Positions 6,566-15,236 of a stretch of 64,000 nt of DNA are shown here, one piece after another. Position 1 is the stretch's first letter. The number at the start of each line of letters is the position of its first letter. This DNA is from JAXLRU01 sp046330935. Its GTDB lineage: Bacteria; Actinomycetota; Actinomycetes; Actinomycetales; Kineosporiaceae. The DNA is taken from contig JAXLRU010000003.1 of the NCBI GenBank assembly GCA_046330935.1, forward strand, positions 558,001-622,000. The letters run 5' to 3'. The notes under the pieces were generated by a model. That model did not search any database. It was not told the DNA's origin and was given only the letters and a program-made list of their open reading frames with translations. A program made the position numbers and the translations under genes.

Positions 6566-7993
6566 TCAGGCCTGCAGCGAGCGGGTGGCCACGATCTGTG
6601 CGTAGCGCTTGCCGCTGTCCTTCACGGTGCGCACCTGGGTGTCGTAGTCGACGTGGACGACGCCGAAGCGGCGGGAGTAGCCCCACGCCCACTCGAAGTT
6701 GTCCATCAGCGACCACAGGAAGTAGCCCCGCACGTCGGCGCCCTCTTCGACCAGCCGCGCCAGCACGTCGAGGTGGGACTCCAGGTAGGCGGTGCGGTCG
6801 ACGTCGTGCACCTCGCCGTCGACGACCTCGTCGGGGTAGGCGCAGCCGTTCTCGGTGATGTACACCGGAGGGGCGTCGTACTCCTTGAGCACCCGCAGCA
6901 CCACCTCGGCCAGGCCCTCGGGGTACACCTCCCAGTTCATCTGGGTGCGGGGCAGGCCACGCCCGTGGAACCGGACGTCGCGGCTGCCGATCCATTGCGA
7001 GATCCGCGCGCCGGGGCGGTTGATCGTCGTCCCCTCGCCGTCGGCACCGGCGTGCCCGGGCGCCCCCACCGTGATGGGGGAGTAGTAGTTGACGCCGAGG
7101 AAGTCCAGCGGGGCGCCGATCAGGTCGAGGTCACCGGGCTGCACGCACGAGAAGTCGTTGGCCTCGGCGACGTCGGCCTTCACGTCCTCGGGGTAGGTCC
7201 CCCGCAGCACCGGGTCGAGGAAGATCCGATTCTGCAGCCCGTCGATCCGCCGGGCGGCGTCGCGGTCGGCCGGGTCCTCGGGGTCCAGCGGGTCCACCGG
7301 GTAGAGGTTGAGGGTGATCCCCACAGGTGCCGACGGGTCGGCCTCCTTGATCGCCTGCCGGGCCAGGCCGTGGCCGAGGAGCAGGTGGTGGACGGCGTCG
7401 ATCGTGCCCTTGTCGTCGTAGCGGCCGGGGGCGTGGTAGCCGCTGGCGTAGCCGAGGAACGAGGAGCAGTAGGGCTCGTTGAGCGTGATCCACCCCGCGA
7501 CGCGGTCGCCCAGGCGAGCGTGCACGGCGGCGGAGTACTCGGCGAACCGGTAGGCGGTGTCGCGGGTGGCCCAGCCGCCGGCGTCCTCCAGGGCCTGGGG
7601 GAGGTCCCAGTGGTAGAGGGTCGCCCAGGGGGCGATGCCGCGCTCGAGCAGGCCGTCGACCAAGCGGTCGTACCAAGCGGCGCCCTTCTCGTTGATCGGG
7701 CCCGAGCCGGTGGCCTGCCAGCGCGGCCAGGCCACCGAGAACCGGTAAGCCTGCATCCCGAGGTCCTTCATCAGGTCGAGGTCGGACTCCCACCGGTGGT
7801 AGTGGTCGCACGCGACGTCGCCGTTGTGCTGCTCGTGCACCTTGCCGGGGGTCCGGGCGAAGGTGTCCCAGATCGAGGGGCCCCGCCCGTCGGCCTGGGC
7901 GCCGCCCTCGATCTGGTACGACGCGGTCGCGACGCCGAAGAGGAAGTCGTCGGGGAAGGTGCGCGACGGCGAGGCGTCGGGGCTGCTGGTCAC
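6566..7993 (-). CDS. GH1 family beta-glucosidase
   Basis: 475 aa, standard GH1 length, no signal peptide, so cytoplasmic. N-terminal signature FLFGVATASYQIEGG, acid/base Glu in TLNEPYCSSFLGY and nucleophile Glu in YITENGC, plus the conserved FLWSLMDNFEWAWGYSRRFG near the end. It should hydrolyse imported cello-oligosaccharides or other beta-glucosides to glucose. GTG start, immediately before MTSSPDASPSRTFPDDFLFG. It is transcribed divergently from the sugar ABC importer, whose operator resembles the CebR box, supporting a role in cellobiose or related sugar use. Confidence 0.93.
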   Translation of the reverse strand: MTSSPDASPSRTFPDDFLFGVATASYQIEGGAQADGRGPSIWDTFARTPGKVHEQHNGDVACDHYHRWESDLDLMKDLGMQAYRFSVAWPRWQATGSGPINEKGAAWYDRLVDGLLERGIAPWATLYHWDLPQALEDAGGWATRDTAYRFAEYSAAVHARLGDRVAGWITLNEPYCSSFLGYASGYHAPGRYDDKGTIDAVHHLLLGHGLARQAIKEADPSAPVGITLNLYPVDPLDPEDPADRDAARRIDGLQNRIFLDPVLRGTYPEDVKADVAEANDFSCVQPGDLDLIGAPLDFLGVNYYSPITVGAPGHAGADGEGTTINRPGARISQWIGSRDVRFHGRGLPRTQMNWEVYPEGLAEVVLRVLKEYDAPPVYITENGCAYPDEVVDGEVHDVDRTAYLESHLDVLARLVEEGADVRGYFLWSLMDNFEWAWGYSRRFGVVHVDYDTQVRTVKDSGKRYAQIVATRSLQA

Positions 7994-8312
7994 AGGTCAC
8001 CACCGGGGGCAGGACCGGCGGGGCCGGTCGGGGGAGTCGAATCGGTTCGGTTCCATGGTGGACGACGCCCCCCGGGGCTGCGCAAGCCCTCGAGCGGAGG
8101 ATCCGGGGTCGCCGGGGCGTCAGATGATTGAAGCATGCAGGAAACCTGCTGGTCGTGGATCGGTTGCAACCTCGTCACGGATCCATAACGAAGGGTGACC
8201 GCACCGAGACCCTCGGCCTGCGCAAACCGGGCAATCCGGCGACGAGTCGGGACGGGATCGTCACTCGCTGCTGCATTTCCTTGCGGTTACCGGATCGTGA
8301 CCGTGCTGGTCG

Positions 8313-8342
8313 TTGACACGTTGCCACCATCGGCGGCACCGT
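8313..8342 (+). promoter_or_regulatory. Promoter of the sugar importer operon
   Basis: TTGACA at 8313-8318, an 18-nt spacer, then CACCGT at 8337-8342 (weak -10 keeping A2 and T6). The operator palindrome begins 20 nt downstream, where a bound repressor would block elongation or initiation. Confidence 0.45.
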
Positions 8343-8352
8343 CGCTGTCGCT

Positions 8353-8377
8353 CCCAAGCGATTGGGGGCGCTCCCAA
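8353..8377 (+). promoter_or_regulatory. CebR/LacI-type operator
   Basis: TTGGGGGCGCTCCCAA at 8362-8377 differs at one position from the Streptomyces CebR box TGGGAGCGCTCCCA. A second, overlapping inverted repeat CCCAAGCGATTGGG lies at 8353-8366. The ribosome binding site AAGGAG (8385-8390) follows closely. A LacI-family repressor is expected but is not encoded in this window. Confidence 0.7.
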
Positions 8378-8399
8378 CCGTCTTAAGGAGCAACACACG

Positions 8400-9722
8400 A
8401 TGACGTCCTCCCGGACTCGCTGGGTCCGTCTCGCGGCAGTCGGTGCCGCGAGCGCCCTGCTGATCACCGCCTGTGGTGGCGGCGACGACGACAAGACCCC
8501 GCCGGCCGACGCCAACGCGCCGGTCACCATCAAGGTGGCCTCGTGGGGCGAATTCGGCTTCAAGAACATCATGGACGCCTTCAAGGCGAAGTACCCGAAC
8601 ATCACGGTCACGCTCGACGCCGGTGACTACGCCAAGCACCACGAGAACCTGCAGAAGTTCCTCGTGAGCAACGGCGGCGCCCCCGACGTGGCCGCGATCG
8701 ACGAGGGCTACATCCTCAAGTTCGCCGCTCAGGCCGACAAGTTCGTCAACCTGAACGAGGCCCCGTACAACGCCGGCGACCGCAAGAAGGACTGGGCGAA
8801 CGACCTCTGGAAGTGGAACGCTTCCATGTCCGGTGACAAGCAGATCGGCCTCGGCACCGACATCGGTGGTCTGGCCATGTGCTACCGCGCCGACCTCTTC
8901 AAGCAGGCCGGTCTCGCGACCGACCGCACCGAGGTCTCGGCCCTGTGGCCGACGTGGGACGACTACATCAAGGTCGGCCAGCAGTACGTGACCGGCATCA
9001 AGGACCCGAAGAAGAAGTTCGTCGACTCCGCGGTCAACATCATGAACCCGGTGCTGTCGCAGCAGGCGACCGGCTACTTCGACAAGTCCGAGACCCTGCA
9101 GCTGGGTGACGACTCGGGCGTCAAGGCGGCCTGGGACACCACCCTCAAGGTCCTGAACTCGGGCATCTCGGCCAACCTGGCCGCGTGGAGCACCGAGTGG
9201 GACGCGGGCTTCAAGAACGGCTCGTTCGCCACCATCGCCTGCCCGGCGTGGATGATGGGCTACATCCAGGACAAGGCCCCCGAGACCAAGGGCAACTGGG
9301 ACATCGCCGACATCCCCGGCTCGAACGGCAAGCGCGGCGGTAACTGGGGTGGCGCGTACCTGACCATCCCGAAGCAGTCCAAGAACAAGGACGCGGCGTG
9401 GAAGTTCATCAACTTCGCGACCGACCCCGCTCAGCTGCTCACCATCTTCAAGACCACCGGTAACCTCCCCTCGACCTCGGTCCTGTGGAACGACCCCGCG
9501 CTGGTGGACTTCAAGAAGGACTTCTTCAACAACGCCCCCGTCGGCAAGATCTTCACCGACTCGGCGAACCAGCTCGGCGAGGGCCAGTTCCTCGGCAAGA
9601 AGAACGGCGACGTCCGCGCTGCGGTCGAGGCGGTCCTGACCTCGGTCCAGCAGGGCAAGATGTCGGGTGACGCGGCCTGGGCCAAGGCCAAGCAGGAGGC
9701 CGAGAAGGCAGCCCAGGGCTGA
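8400..9722 (+). CDS. Sugar ABC transporter substrate-binding lipoprotein (CebE-like)
   Basis: 440 aa. The N-terminus TRWVRLAAVGAASALLITAC is a lipoprotein signal with lipobox LITAC, Cys25 being the lipidated residue. The body is a family 1 (cluster B) extracellular binding protein: VTIKVASWGEFGF, then GGAPDVAAIDEGYI, with C-terminal FINFATDPAQLLT. ATG 8400 follows AAGGAG by 9 nt. It delivers sugar to the two downstream permeases. The CebR-like operator suggests cellobiose or cellotriose, but the ligand is inferred. A strong hairpin follows the gene and may set its higher expression relative to the permeases. Confidence 0.9.
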   Translation: MTSSRTRWVRLAAVGAASALLITACGGGDDDKTPPADANAPVTIKVASWGEFGFKNIMDAFKAKYPNITVTLDAGDYAKHHENLQKFLVSNGGAPDVAAIDEGYILKFAAQADKFVNLNEAPYNAGDRKKDWANDLWKWNASMSGDKQIGLGTDIGGLAMCYRADLFKQAGLATDRTEVSALWPTWDDYIKVGQQYVTGIKDPKKKFVDSAVNIMNPVLSQQATGYFDKSETLQLGDDSGVKAAWDTTLKVLNSGISANLAAWSTEWDAGFKNGSFATIACPAWMMGYIQDKAPETKGNWDIADIPGSNGKRGGNWGGAYLTIPKQSKNKDAAWKFINFATDPAQLLTIFKTTGNLPSTSVLWNDPALVDFKKDFFNNAPVGKIFTDSANQLGEGQFLGKKNGDVRAAVEAVLTSVQQGKMSGDAAWAKAKQEAEKAAQG

Positions 9723-9776
9723 TCCTGGTAGTCGGGCTGTCCGTCCTGGATCGGCCCGATGCCCTAGCCCTAAGGT

Positions 9777-9813
9777 GGCGGGGGCGGGAGCCCCAGTGGC
9801 TCCCGCCCCCGCC
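9777..9813 (+). terminator. Intercistronic hairpin (16-bp perfect stem) between binding protein and permeases
   Basis: GGCGGGGGCGGGAGCC (9777-9792), a 5-nt loop, and the exact complement (9798-9813). No T-tract follows. It probably acts as a partial terminator or RNA-stability element that gives more binding protein than permease mRNA. Confidence 0.7.
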
Positions 9814-9909
9814 GCTGCTACGTCCGGGCCGCACTACGCTCGGCCATCCGCGTCATCCCCCTGCCGCCGCACCCGGGACGAGTGCGGTGCAGGTCCAACA
9901 GGAGGCACC

Positions 9910-10926
9910 ATGTCCGCTCCCAGCGCCGAGGCGCTGCCGGCCGCCGCCGGCCCCTCGCGCGGAACTCCCCCGGGCGAGGACCCCGGAGAAGCCTGGAGTT
10001 CCCGTCTGGCTCGGTGGGATCTGAAGGTCACCCCGTACCTGCTGATCGCGCCGTTCTACCTGCTCTTCCTCGCGGTGGGCATGTTCCCCATCGCCTACAA
10101 CGTGCTCGTCTCGATGCAGCGGTACCGCCTCGACGAGTCCGAGCACCCCTTCATCGGTCTCGACAACTACCGCCGGCTCTTCACCAAGGTGCCGGGTCAG
10201 ACGGTCTACGACGGGTCCGACTTCTGGGACGCCCTGGTCAAGACGCTCGGCCTGTTCGTCGGCTCCAGCGCGCCGCAGATCCTCGCGGCGCTGGCCCTCG
10301 CGGCCCTGCTCAACCGCAAGCTGAAGTTCCAGACGCTGTTCCGCATCGGCGTGCTGGTGCCCTACATCGTCCCGATCACGGCGTCCACGCTCGTGTTCCG
10401 GTTCGTGTTCCAGAACCAGAACGGCCTCGTCAACAACCTGCTCGAGAAGGTCGGCCTCGACCCGATCAACTGGAAGGCCAACATCTGGTCGTCCTGGATC
10501 GCCATCATCACGATGGTCGACTGGCGCTGGACGGGCTACTGGACGGTCATCTTCCTCGCCGCCATGCAGTCGATCTCGCGTGACCTCTACGAGGCCGCCA
10601 CCGTCGACGGCGCGGGCCCGGTCCGCCAGTTCTGGCAGCTCACCGTTCCGCTGCTGCGCCCCACGCTGATCTTCGCCGTCGTCATGTCGTCGATCGGTGG
10701 CCTGCAGCTGTTCGCCGAGCCGCTGCTCTACGGCGACAACGTCGCCGACGCCCGCGGTGGTTCGCTCGGCCAGTTCGAGACGGTTCAGCTCTACATCTAC
10801 CGGATCACCTGGAAGCAGCTGAACCTCGGTTACGGTGCGGCGCTGTCGATCGTGCTGTTCTTCATCATCATCGCGGTCGCCGGCCTCAACGCCCTCGTGA
10901 CCAACCGGCTCGGGAGGCGCAAGTGA
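9910..10926 (+). CDS. Sugar ABC transporter permease 1 (CebF-like)
   Basis: 338 aa, start ATG 9910 behind GGAGG (9902-9905 area). After an Ala/Pro-rich N-terminal tail of about 45 residues there are six membrane segments (first TPYLLIAPFYLLFLAVGMFPIAY). The EAA loop is YEAATVDGAGPVRQFWQLTVP, which contacts the ATPase. The gene pairs with the next permease, overlapping it by 4 bp. No ATPase gene is nearby; actinobacterial CebEFG-type systems use a shared MsiK ATPase encoded elsewhere, and that is likely here. Confidence 0.9.
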   Translation: MSAPSAEALPAAAGPSRGTPPGEDPGEAWSSRLARWDLKVTPYLLIAPFYLLFLAVGMFPIAYNVLVSMQRYRLDESEHPFIGLDNYRRLFTKVPGQTVYDGSDFWDALVKTLGLFVGSSAPQILAALALAALLNRKLKFQTLFRIGVLVPYIVPITASTLVFRFVFQNQNGLVNNLLEKVGLDPINWKANIWSSWIAIITMVDWRWTGYWTVIFLAAMQSISRDLYEAATVDGAGPVRQFWQLTVPLLRPTLIFAVVMSSIGGLQLFAEPLLYGDNVADARGGSLGQFETVQLYIYRITWKQLNLGYGAALSIVLFFIIIAVAGLNALVTNRLGRRK

Positions 10927-11852
10927 GCACCACCACCACCCCGGCCCGCACCACCAGGGCCGACGCGCCGCGGCAGAACAAGCCGGCCAACTTCGGCCGT
11001 GCCCCGTCCGACACCCCCGGTTCGTGGCTGACCTACGTCATCCTCACGCTGGCGGTGCTGTTCTTCGTCTTCCCGCTCTACTACATGTTCGTGGGTGGCT
11101 CGGGCACCGAGGCCGACCTCGCCGACATGCGGATGGTCCCCGGCGGGGAGATCGTCGCGAACGCCAAGGAGGTGCTGACGCTCGAGGGCGTCAACTTCCT
11201 CAACGCCATGTGGAACAGCCTCTGGATCTCGGCTGTCGTCACCGCCAGCCAGCTGTTCTTCTGCTCGCTGGCCGGCTTCGCCTTCGCCAAGCTCCGCTTC
11301 AAGGGCCGCAACGGCCTCCTGCTGTTCCTCGTCGGCACGATGACGATCCCGAGCCAGCTCGGCGTCGTCGCGCTGTACATCCTGTTCCGCAAGCTGCCCT
11401 ACCCCGGCGACGACTCCGACCAGGGGTGGAACACGCAGCTGATCGCCGTCGTCGTCCCCACGCTGGTGACCGCGTTCGGCGTGTTCTACATGCGCCAGTT
11501 CATCGAGGACGCGATCCCCGACGAGCTGATCGAGGCAGGCCGCGTCGACGGCGCGTCGACGTTCCGCACGTTCGTGAGCATCGTGGTCCCCACGCTGCGT
11601 CCGGCGTTCGGCGTCCTCGGCCTGCTGACCTTCTGCGCGACGTGGAACGACTTCGTCTGGCCACTGGTCACGTTGAACGGCGAGCATCGAACGGTCCAGG
11701 TGGCGCTGTCCACCCTGGCCACCGGTCAGACGGTGCCCTGGCCACGCGTGTTCATGGGCTCGACGTTGGCGACCCTGCCCCTGCTGATCATCTTCTTCGT
11801 GGCGGGCAAGCAGATCGTCGGCGGCATCATGGAAGGCGCCGTCAAGTCCTGA
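10923..11852 (+). CDS. Sugar ABC transporter permease 2 (CebG-like)
   Basis: 309 aa, GTG start overlapping the previous stop (GTGA). Six membrane segments, beginning SWLTYVILTLAVLFFVFPLYY after a 38-residue tail. EAA loop IEAGRVDGASTFRTFVSIVVP. Together with permease 1 it forms the translocation channel for the oligosaccharide bound by the upstream lipoprotein. Confidence 0.9.
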   Translation: MSTTTTPARTTRADAPRQNKPANFGRAPSDTPGSWLTYVILTLAVLFFVFPLYYMFVGGSGTEADLADMRMVPGGEIVANAKEVLTLEGVNFLNAMWNSLWISAVVTASQLFFCSLAGFAFAKLRFKGRNGLLLFLVGTMTIPSQLGVVALYILFRKLPYPGDDSDQGWNTQLIAVVVPTLVTAFGVFYMRQFIEDAIPDELIEAGRVDGASTFRTFVSIVVPTLRPAFGVLGLLTFCATWNDFVWPLVTLNGEHRTVQVALSTLATGQTVPWPRVFMGSTLATLPLLIIFFVAGKQIVGGIMEGAVKS

Positions 11853-11937
11853 CGTCCGTGGTGGCGGTCCTCCGCCGCCGGGCGTGGTCACCTGCGCGCC
11901 TCGTGCTCGTGCGGTGACGGCGCCGCGTCGTCCCCGC

Positions 11938-11967
11938 GACGGCCGGGTTCCTCGGAACCCGGCCGTC
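11938..11967 (+). terminator. Terminator after the importer operon
   Basis: GACGGCCGGGTTCC (11938-11951) pairs perfectly with GGAACCCGGCCGTC (11954-11967), followed by a short CTGCTTT stretch. It ends the binding protein-permease operon. Confidence 0.75.
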
Positions 11968-12024
11968 GCTGCTTTGGGCGCGGCACTAGCGTGGGCGACG
12001 GCGGTGTCGAGGGAAGGGCTGGAG

Positions 12025-12993
12025 ATGGCGCAGTACGACCTCAGCGGCGAGGCGTTGCGGGGGCACCGGGTCCTCTCGCCGGACCCCGTCGGCCTCCGGG
12101 AGTTCTGGGACGACACCCTCTCCGCCGCCCGCGCCCACCCCGTGGCGCCGACCCTCACGAGGGTCGAGACGCCCTGGCGGCTGCTGGACACCTTCGACGT
12201 GTCCTTCGCCGGGTTCGGCGGGCAGCGGGTGAAGGCCTGGCTGTCGGTTCCGGCCGGGGCCAACGGCCCGCTGCCCACCGTCGTCGAGTTCGTCGGGTAC
12301 GGCGGGGGCCGGGGCCTCGCTCACGAGGTGTCGCACTTCGCCCTCGCGGGCTGGGCCCACCTGCGGATGGACACCCGCGGGCAGGGCAGCAACTGGAGCG
12401 TGGGGGACACCCCCGACGAGGGGCCGGGAGCGGTGCAGTACCCGGGGTTCGTCACCCGCGGGGTCGACTCCCCGCAACACCTGTACTACCGGCGGGCGTT
12501 CACGGACGCGGTCCGGGCCGTCGAGGCGGCGCAGGCCCTGCCGGTCGTCGACGCCGCGCGCGTCGCCGTCGCGGGCGGCAGCCAGGGGGGCGCCTTCTCC
12601 GTGGCTGCGGCCGCGCTGGGTGGGGGAGTGGTCGCGGCGGCGGTCGACGTCCCGTTCCTCGCCGACATCCGTCGCGCCGTGACGATCTGCGACGAGCACC
12701 CCTACCGCGAGGTGGTCGAGTACCTGCACGCCCACCGCGACCAGGTCGACGGCGTCCTGCACGCCCTCGACCACGTCGACGTCGCCCGCCTCGCCCCCCG
12801 CGCGACCTGCCCCGCGCTGTTCAGCGTGGCGCTGATGGACCCGGTGTGCCCGCCGTCCACCGTGTACGCCGCCTACAACGCCTGGGGCGGGCCCAAGGAG
12901 ATCGCCGAGTACCCGTTCAACCAGCACGAGGGCGGCGGAGGGTTCCAGGAACGCCGGCGGCTGGCGTTCCTGCGCGCACACCTGGAGAGCTGA
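12025..12993 (+). CDS. Acetylxylan esterase / cephalosporin-C deacetylase family (CE7)
   Basis: 322 aa, the CE7 length, no signal peptide. Alpha/beta hydrolase with nucleophile Ser in GGSQGG, Asp in LMDPVCPPSTVY, His in NQHEGGGG, and the CE7-typical RGQG motif in MDTRGQGSNW. It should remove acetyl groups from imported acetylated xylo- or other oligosaccharides, which fits its place beside the sugar importer and beta-glucosidase. ATG 12025 was chosen because the domain starts there and GGGCTGGAG precedes it; TAGCGT at 11987 may be its -10 box. Confidence 0.88.
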   Translation: MAQYDLSGEALRGHRVLSPDPVGLREFWDDTLSAARAHPVAPTLTRVETPWRLLDTFDVSFAGFGGQRVKAWLSVPAGANGPLPTVVEFVGYGGGRGLAHEVSHFALAGWAHLRMDTRGQGSNWSVGDTPDEGPGAVQYPGFVTRGVDSPQHLYYRRAFTDAVRAVEAAQALPVVDAARVAVAGGSQGGAFSVAAAALGGGVVAAAVDVPFLADIRRAVTICDEHPYREVVEYLHAHRDQVDGVLHALDHVDVARLAPRATCPALFSVALMDPVCPPSTVYAAYNAWGGPKEIAEYPFNQHEGGGGFQERRRLAFLRAHLES

Positions 12994-13003
12994 GCCCTCG
13001 GCG

Positions 13004-14806
13004 TCAGGGGGTCGCCTTCGCCGTCGGGGACGTCTGCTCGCCGGAGGGCGCGTCGCTGCCCGACGGTGAGGAGCTGTCCGACGGGGTGGGGCGGCAGTAG
13101 TTCGGGTCGAAGGTGGGCGTCGGGTTGGCCCTGGCCCGGGCGTCACTGGGGCCGCGCAGCTTCGCGTAGGCGGGGCCGAGGATGACGTCGACCGTCCGGC
13201 CCTCCATCCCGGGCTCCTCCACCAGCGTGATCTTCCCGTCGACGTGCGCCGCGACGACCCGGGCGCGGGTGTCGGCGTCGCCGCCGAAACGCAGCAGGGC
13301 CGCGACGTCGCCCGGCAGCTTCTCCTCGCCGTTGCCGTAGTCGAGCACCCGGAAGCCGCGCTTCTGGAGATCCTTCGTGACGGCCGCCGCCAGGCCGCGA
13401 CGGGTGGTCCCGTTGTAGACGCGGACGGCGACGTCCCGGGGCTCGAGGACGGCGAACGTCGGCGTCGGGCACGCGGTCACCTCGACCTTCGCACCCGGCC
13501 ACGACCACCGGCCCTGGTAGGCGCCGTACGCCAGCACGCCCACCAGGCCGACACACGCCACCAGGACGAGGAAGGTCAGGGTCTGCCTGCGACGGCGCCA
13601 GCGCAGCTTGCGGCGCAGCGCGGCGACGTAGGCGATCTCCTCCGGCGTCGGCGGCCGCTGGCCGTGCGGCGCCGGCGAGGGCGGACCGCTCGGGACGGGC
13701 GCGGGAGGGACCGCCAGGGGGACCGCGGGGGTGGGGACGGCGGGGGTCGGGACGGCGGGGTCCGCGGCGGGCGGAGGGCCCGCGACGCTGCCGTCGGGCC
13801 CCAGTTCCGGGGCCGGCGGCTCGTCGTCGTCGATCTCGTCCTCGCGTGAGGGCCGCAGCAGCGCGGCCGGGACGGCGGGGAGCGGCTCCTCGAGATCCGA
13901 AGGCTCGGCGTCGGCGTCTGCGGCCTCTACCTCGGCGTCGTCTGACTCCGCGTCGTCTGGCTCGGCTTCGTCCGACTCGGCGGCCTCGGCCTCGACGTCG
14001 TCGTCGGCCTTGGCCTGCGCGTCCTCGTCGTCGCCGGCCTCTTCCTCGGCAGCGTCGCCCTCGCTGTCAGCGACCTGGGTGGCCGCGTCCTCGACGTCCG
14101 GTTCCTCGGCCTCGTCGTCGGCTTCGTCTGCCTCTACCGCCGCAGCGTCGCCATCGGCGTCGGCCTCGTCGTCCGCCGCGTCGGCGTCTGCGTCCGCCTC
14201 AGAGGTCACCGGTCCCGGGGCTTCGGTGCCGGGCTCCTCGGGTCCGTCCTCCGTGACGTCCTCGGTCGCGACGTCCTCAGCCTCGGGACCGGCCGACTCG
14301 CTGTCGCCGTCCTCGCTCGTGCCGGCGGCGTCGTCTGCGTCCTCGGCCGTCTCGGGGGCCTCGTCAGGGGCGGGAGCATCGTCGTCGGGCTCGGGGGACG
14401 CGGCAGGCTCGGGATCGGGCTGCGCCTCAGCCTCGGCGTCCGTGGCGTCAGGGCCCCCGGCGTCGTCGGCCTCCGGCTCGTCGTCGGGCTTGTCCTCGCG
14501 CTCCGCCTCCGCGCCGTCCTCCTCGGAGGCCGCGGCAGCATCGGCCGGCGCGTCCACCGGCCCGAACGCGTCGTCGTCCTCGGAGCCGGGGTCGTCCTCG
14601 GAGCCGGCCACCGGCCCGAACGGCTCGGGCTCGTCGGGGGCGTCGTCGTCAGGGTCGTCCGGGGCGTCCTCGTCGGACGCGACGGCGTCGGCGCCCGTGT
14701 CGTCGGTGCCCTCGTCAGCGGTCCCGCCCGTCCCGGCCTCGTCCTTCGACGGCGCCTCCCCCTCGGCCGGCACGTCCTCGTGCGGCCGGTCGTCGTCGTC
14801 AGCCAC
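13004..14806 (-). CDS. LytR C-terminal domain protein with long acidic N-terminal tail
   Basis: 600 aa. Residues 1 to about 320 are almost entirely Asp, Glu, Ala and Pro with very little sequence complexity. Pro/Val-rich sequence follows, then a basic stretch (RRKLRWRRRR) and one membrane segment near residue 410 (LTFLVLVACVGLVGVLAYGAY). A LytR_C domain (VRVYNGTTRRGLAAAVTKDLQKRGF) is then predicted outside the cell, with a Ser/Thr/Pro tail. The start GTG at 14806 has GGAGG 9 nt upstream. LytR_C domains occur on cell-wall assembly proteins, but the catalytic LCP domain is absent. The role of the acidic cytoplasmic tail is unknown. Confidence 0.82.
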   Translation of the reverse strand: MADDDDRPHEDVPAEGEAPSKDEAGTGGTADEGTDDTGADAVASDEDAPDDPDDDAPDEPEPFGPVAGSEDDPGSEDDDAFGPVDAPADAAAASEEDGAEAEREDKPDDEPEADDAGGPDATDAEAEAQPDPEPAASPEPDDDAPAPDEAPETAEDADDAAGTSEDGDSESAGPEAEDVATEDVTEDGPEEPGTEAPGPVTSEADADADAADDEADADGDAAAVEADEADDEAEEPDVEDAATQVADSEGDAAEEEAGDDEDAQAKADDDVEAEAAESDEAEPDDAESDDAEVEAADADAEPSDLEEPLPAVPAALLRPSREDEIDDDEPPAPELGPDGSVAGPPPAADPAVPTPAVPTPAVPLAVPPAPVPSGPPSPAPHGQRPPTPEEIAYVAALRRKLRWRRRRQTLTFLVLVACVGLVGVLAYGAYQGRWSWPGAKVEVTACPTPTFAVLEPRDVAVRVYNGTTRRGLAAAVTKDLQKRGFRVLDYGNGEEKLPGDVAALLRFGGDADTRARVVAAHVDGKITLVEEPGMEGRTVDVILGPAYAKLRGPSDARARANPTPTFDPNYCRPTPSDSSSPSGSDAPSGEQTSPTAKATP

Positions 14807-15110
14807 GTGGGGCACCCTCCACCGTCAGGACTCGCGCATGCAGCACGGACCGTTGCGCCAGGGCGGCGCGGACCGCGCGGTGGAGGCCGTCCTCCAGGTA
14901 CAGGTTGCCCTGCCACGACACGACGTGGGCGAAGAGGTCGCCGTAGAACGTGGAGTCGTCCGCGAGCAGCGCGGCGAGGTCCAGGGTGCGCCGAGTCGTG
15001 ATCAGCTCGTCGAGGCGGACCTGGCACGGCGCGACGGCCGCCCAGTCCGACGTCGATACGCAGCCGTGGTCGGGGTAGGGCCTGCCGTCTCCCACCGACC
15101 GGAAAATCAC
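14799..15110 (-). CDS. VapB-like conserved actinobacterial protein
   Basis: 103 aa beginning MIFRSVGDGRPYPDHG and containing LDELITTRRTLDLAALLADDSTFYGDLFAHV and LYLEDGLHRAVRAAL. This matches a conserved actinobacterial family annotated as VapB-type antitoxin-like; no toxin gene is adjacent, so a toxin-antitoxin role is doubtful. Its end overlaps the start of the LytR_C gene by 8 bp, so the two are co-transcribed. GTG start with a TAGACT -10 box 6 nt upstream, predicting a leaderless mRNA. Confidence 0.75.
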   Translation of the reverse strand: MIFRSVGDGRPYPDHGCVSTSDWAAVAPCQVRLDELITTRRTLDLAALLADDSTFYGDLFAHVVSWQGNLYLEDGLHRAVRAALAQRSVLHARVLTVEGAPRG

Positions 15111-15122
15111 GGGTGAAGTCTA
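15111..15122 (-). promoter_or_regulatory. Leaderless -10 element for the VapB-like gene
   Basis: On the minus strand TAGACT (15117-15122) is followed by 6 nt and the GTG at 15110. Confidence 0.5.
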
Positions 15123-15236
15123 GGGGCCGAACCCGCCCCGGACCTGGCACGGCGCGACGGCGGGCGGGCTCCACTAGAGTCGCGCCGTCCGGATCACCGC
15201 GCGCCACTCGCGCGCCCTCGGCCAGCGAGGACGTCG

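Larger units (their letters stand above)
7994..8399. other. Intergenic region between beta-glucosidase and importer genes
   Basis: 406 bp with no convincing gene. The right part holds the importer promoter and operator (8313-8390). The left part, upstream of the glucosidase, has no palindrome matching the operator. Confidence 0.6.

Noticed and set aside
14799..15110. Toxin-antitoxin module
   Set aside because: The VapB-like protein has no adjacent PIN-domain or other toxin gene; it is a stand-alone conserved protein.
13731..15116. Ser-rich plus-strand open frame of 461 codons
   Set aside because: It is the antisense shadow of the acidic tail of the LytR_C protein; GAC/GAG codons read backwards give Ser and Val.
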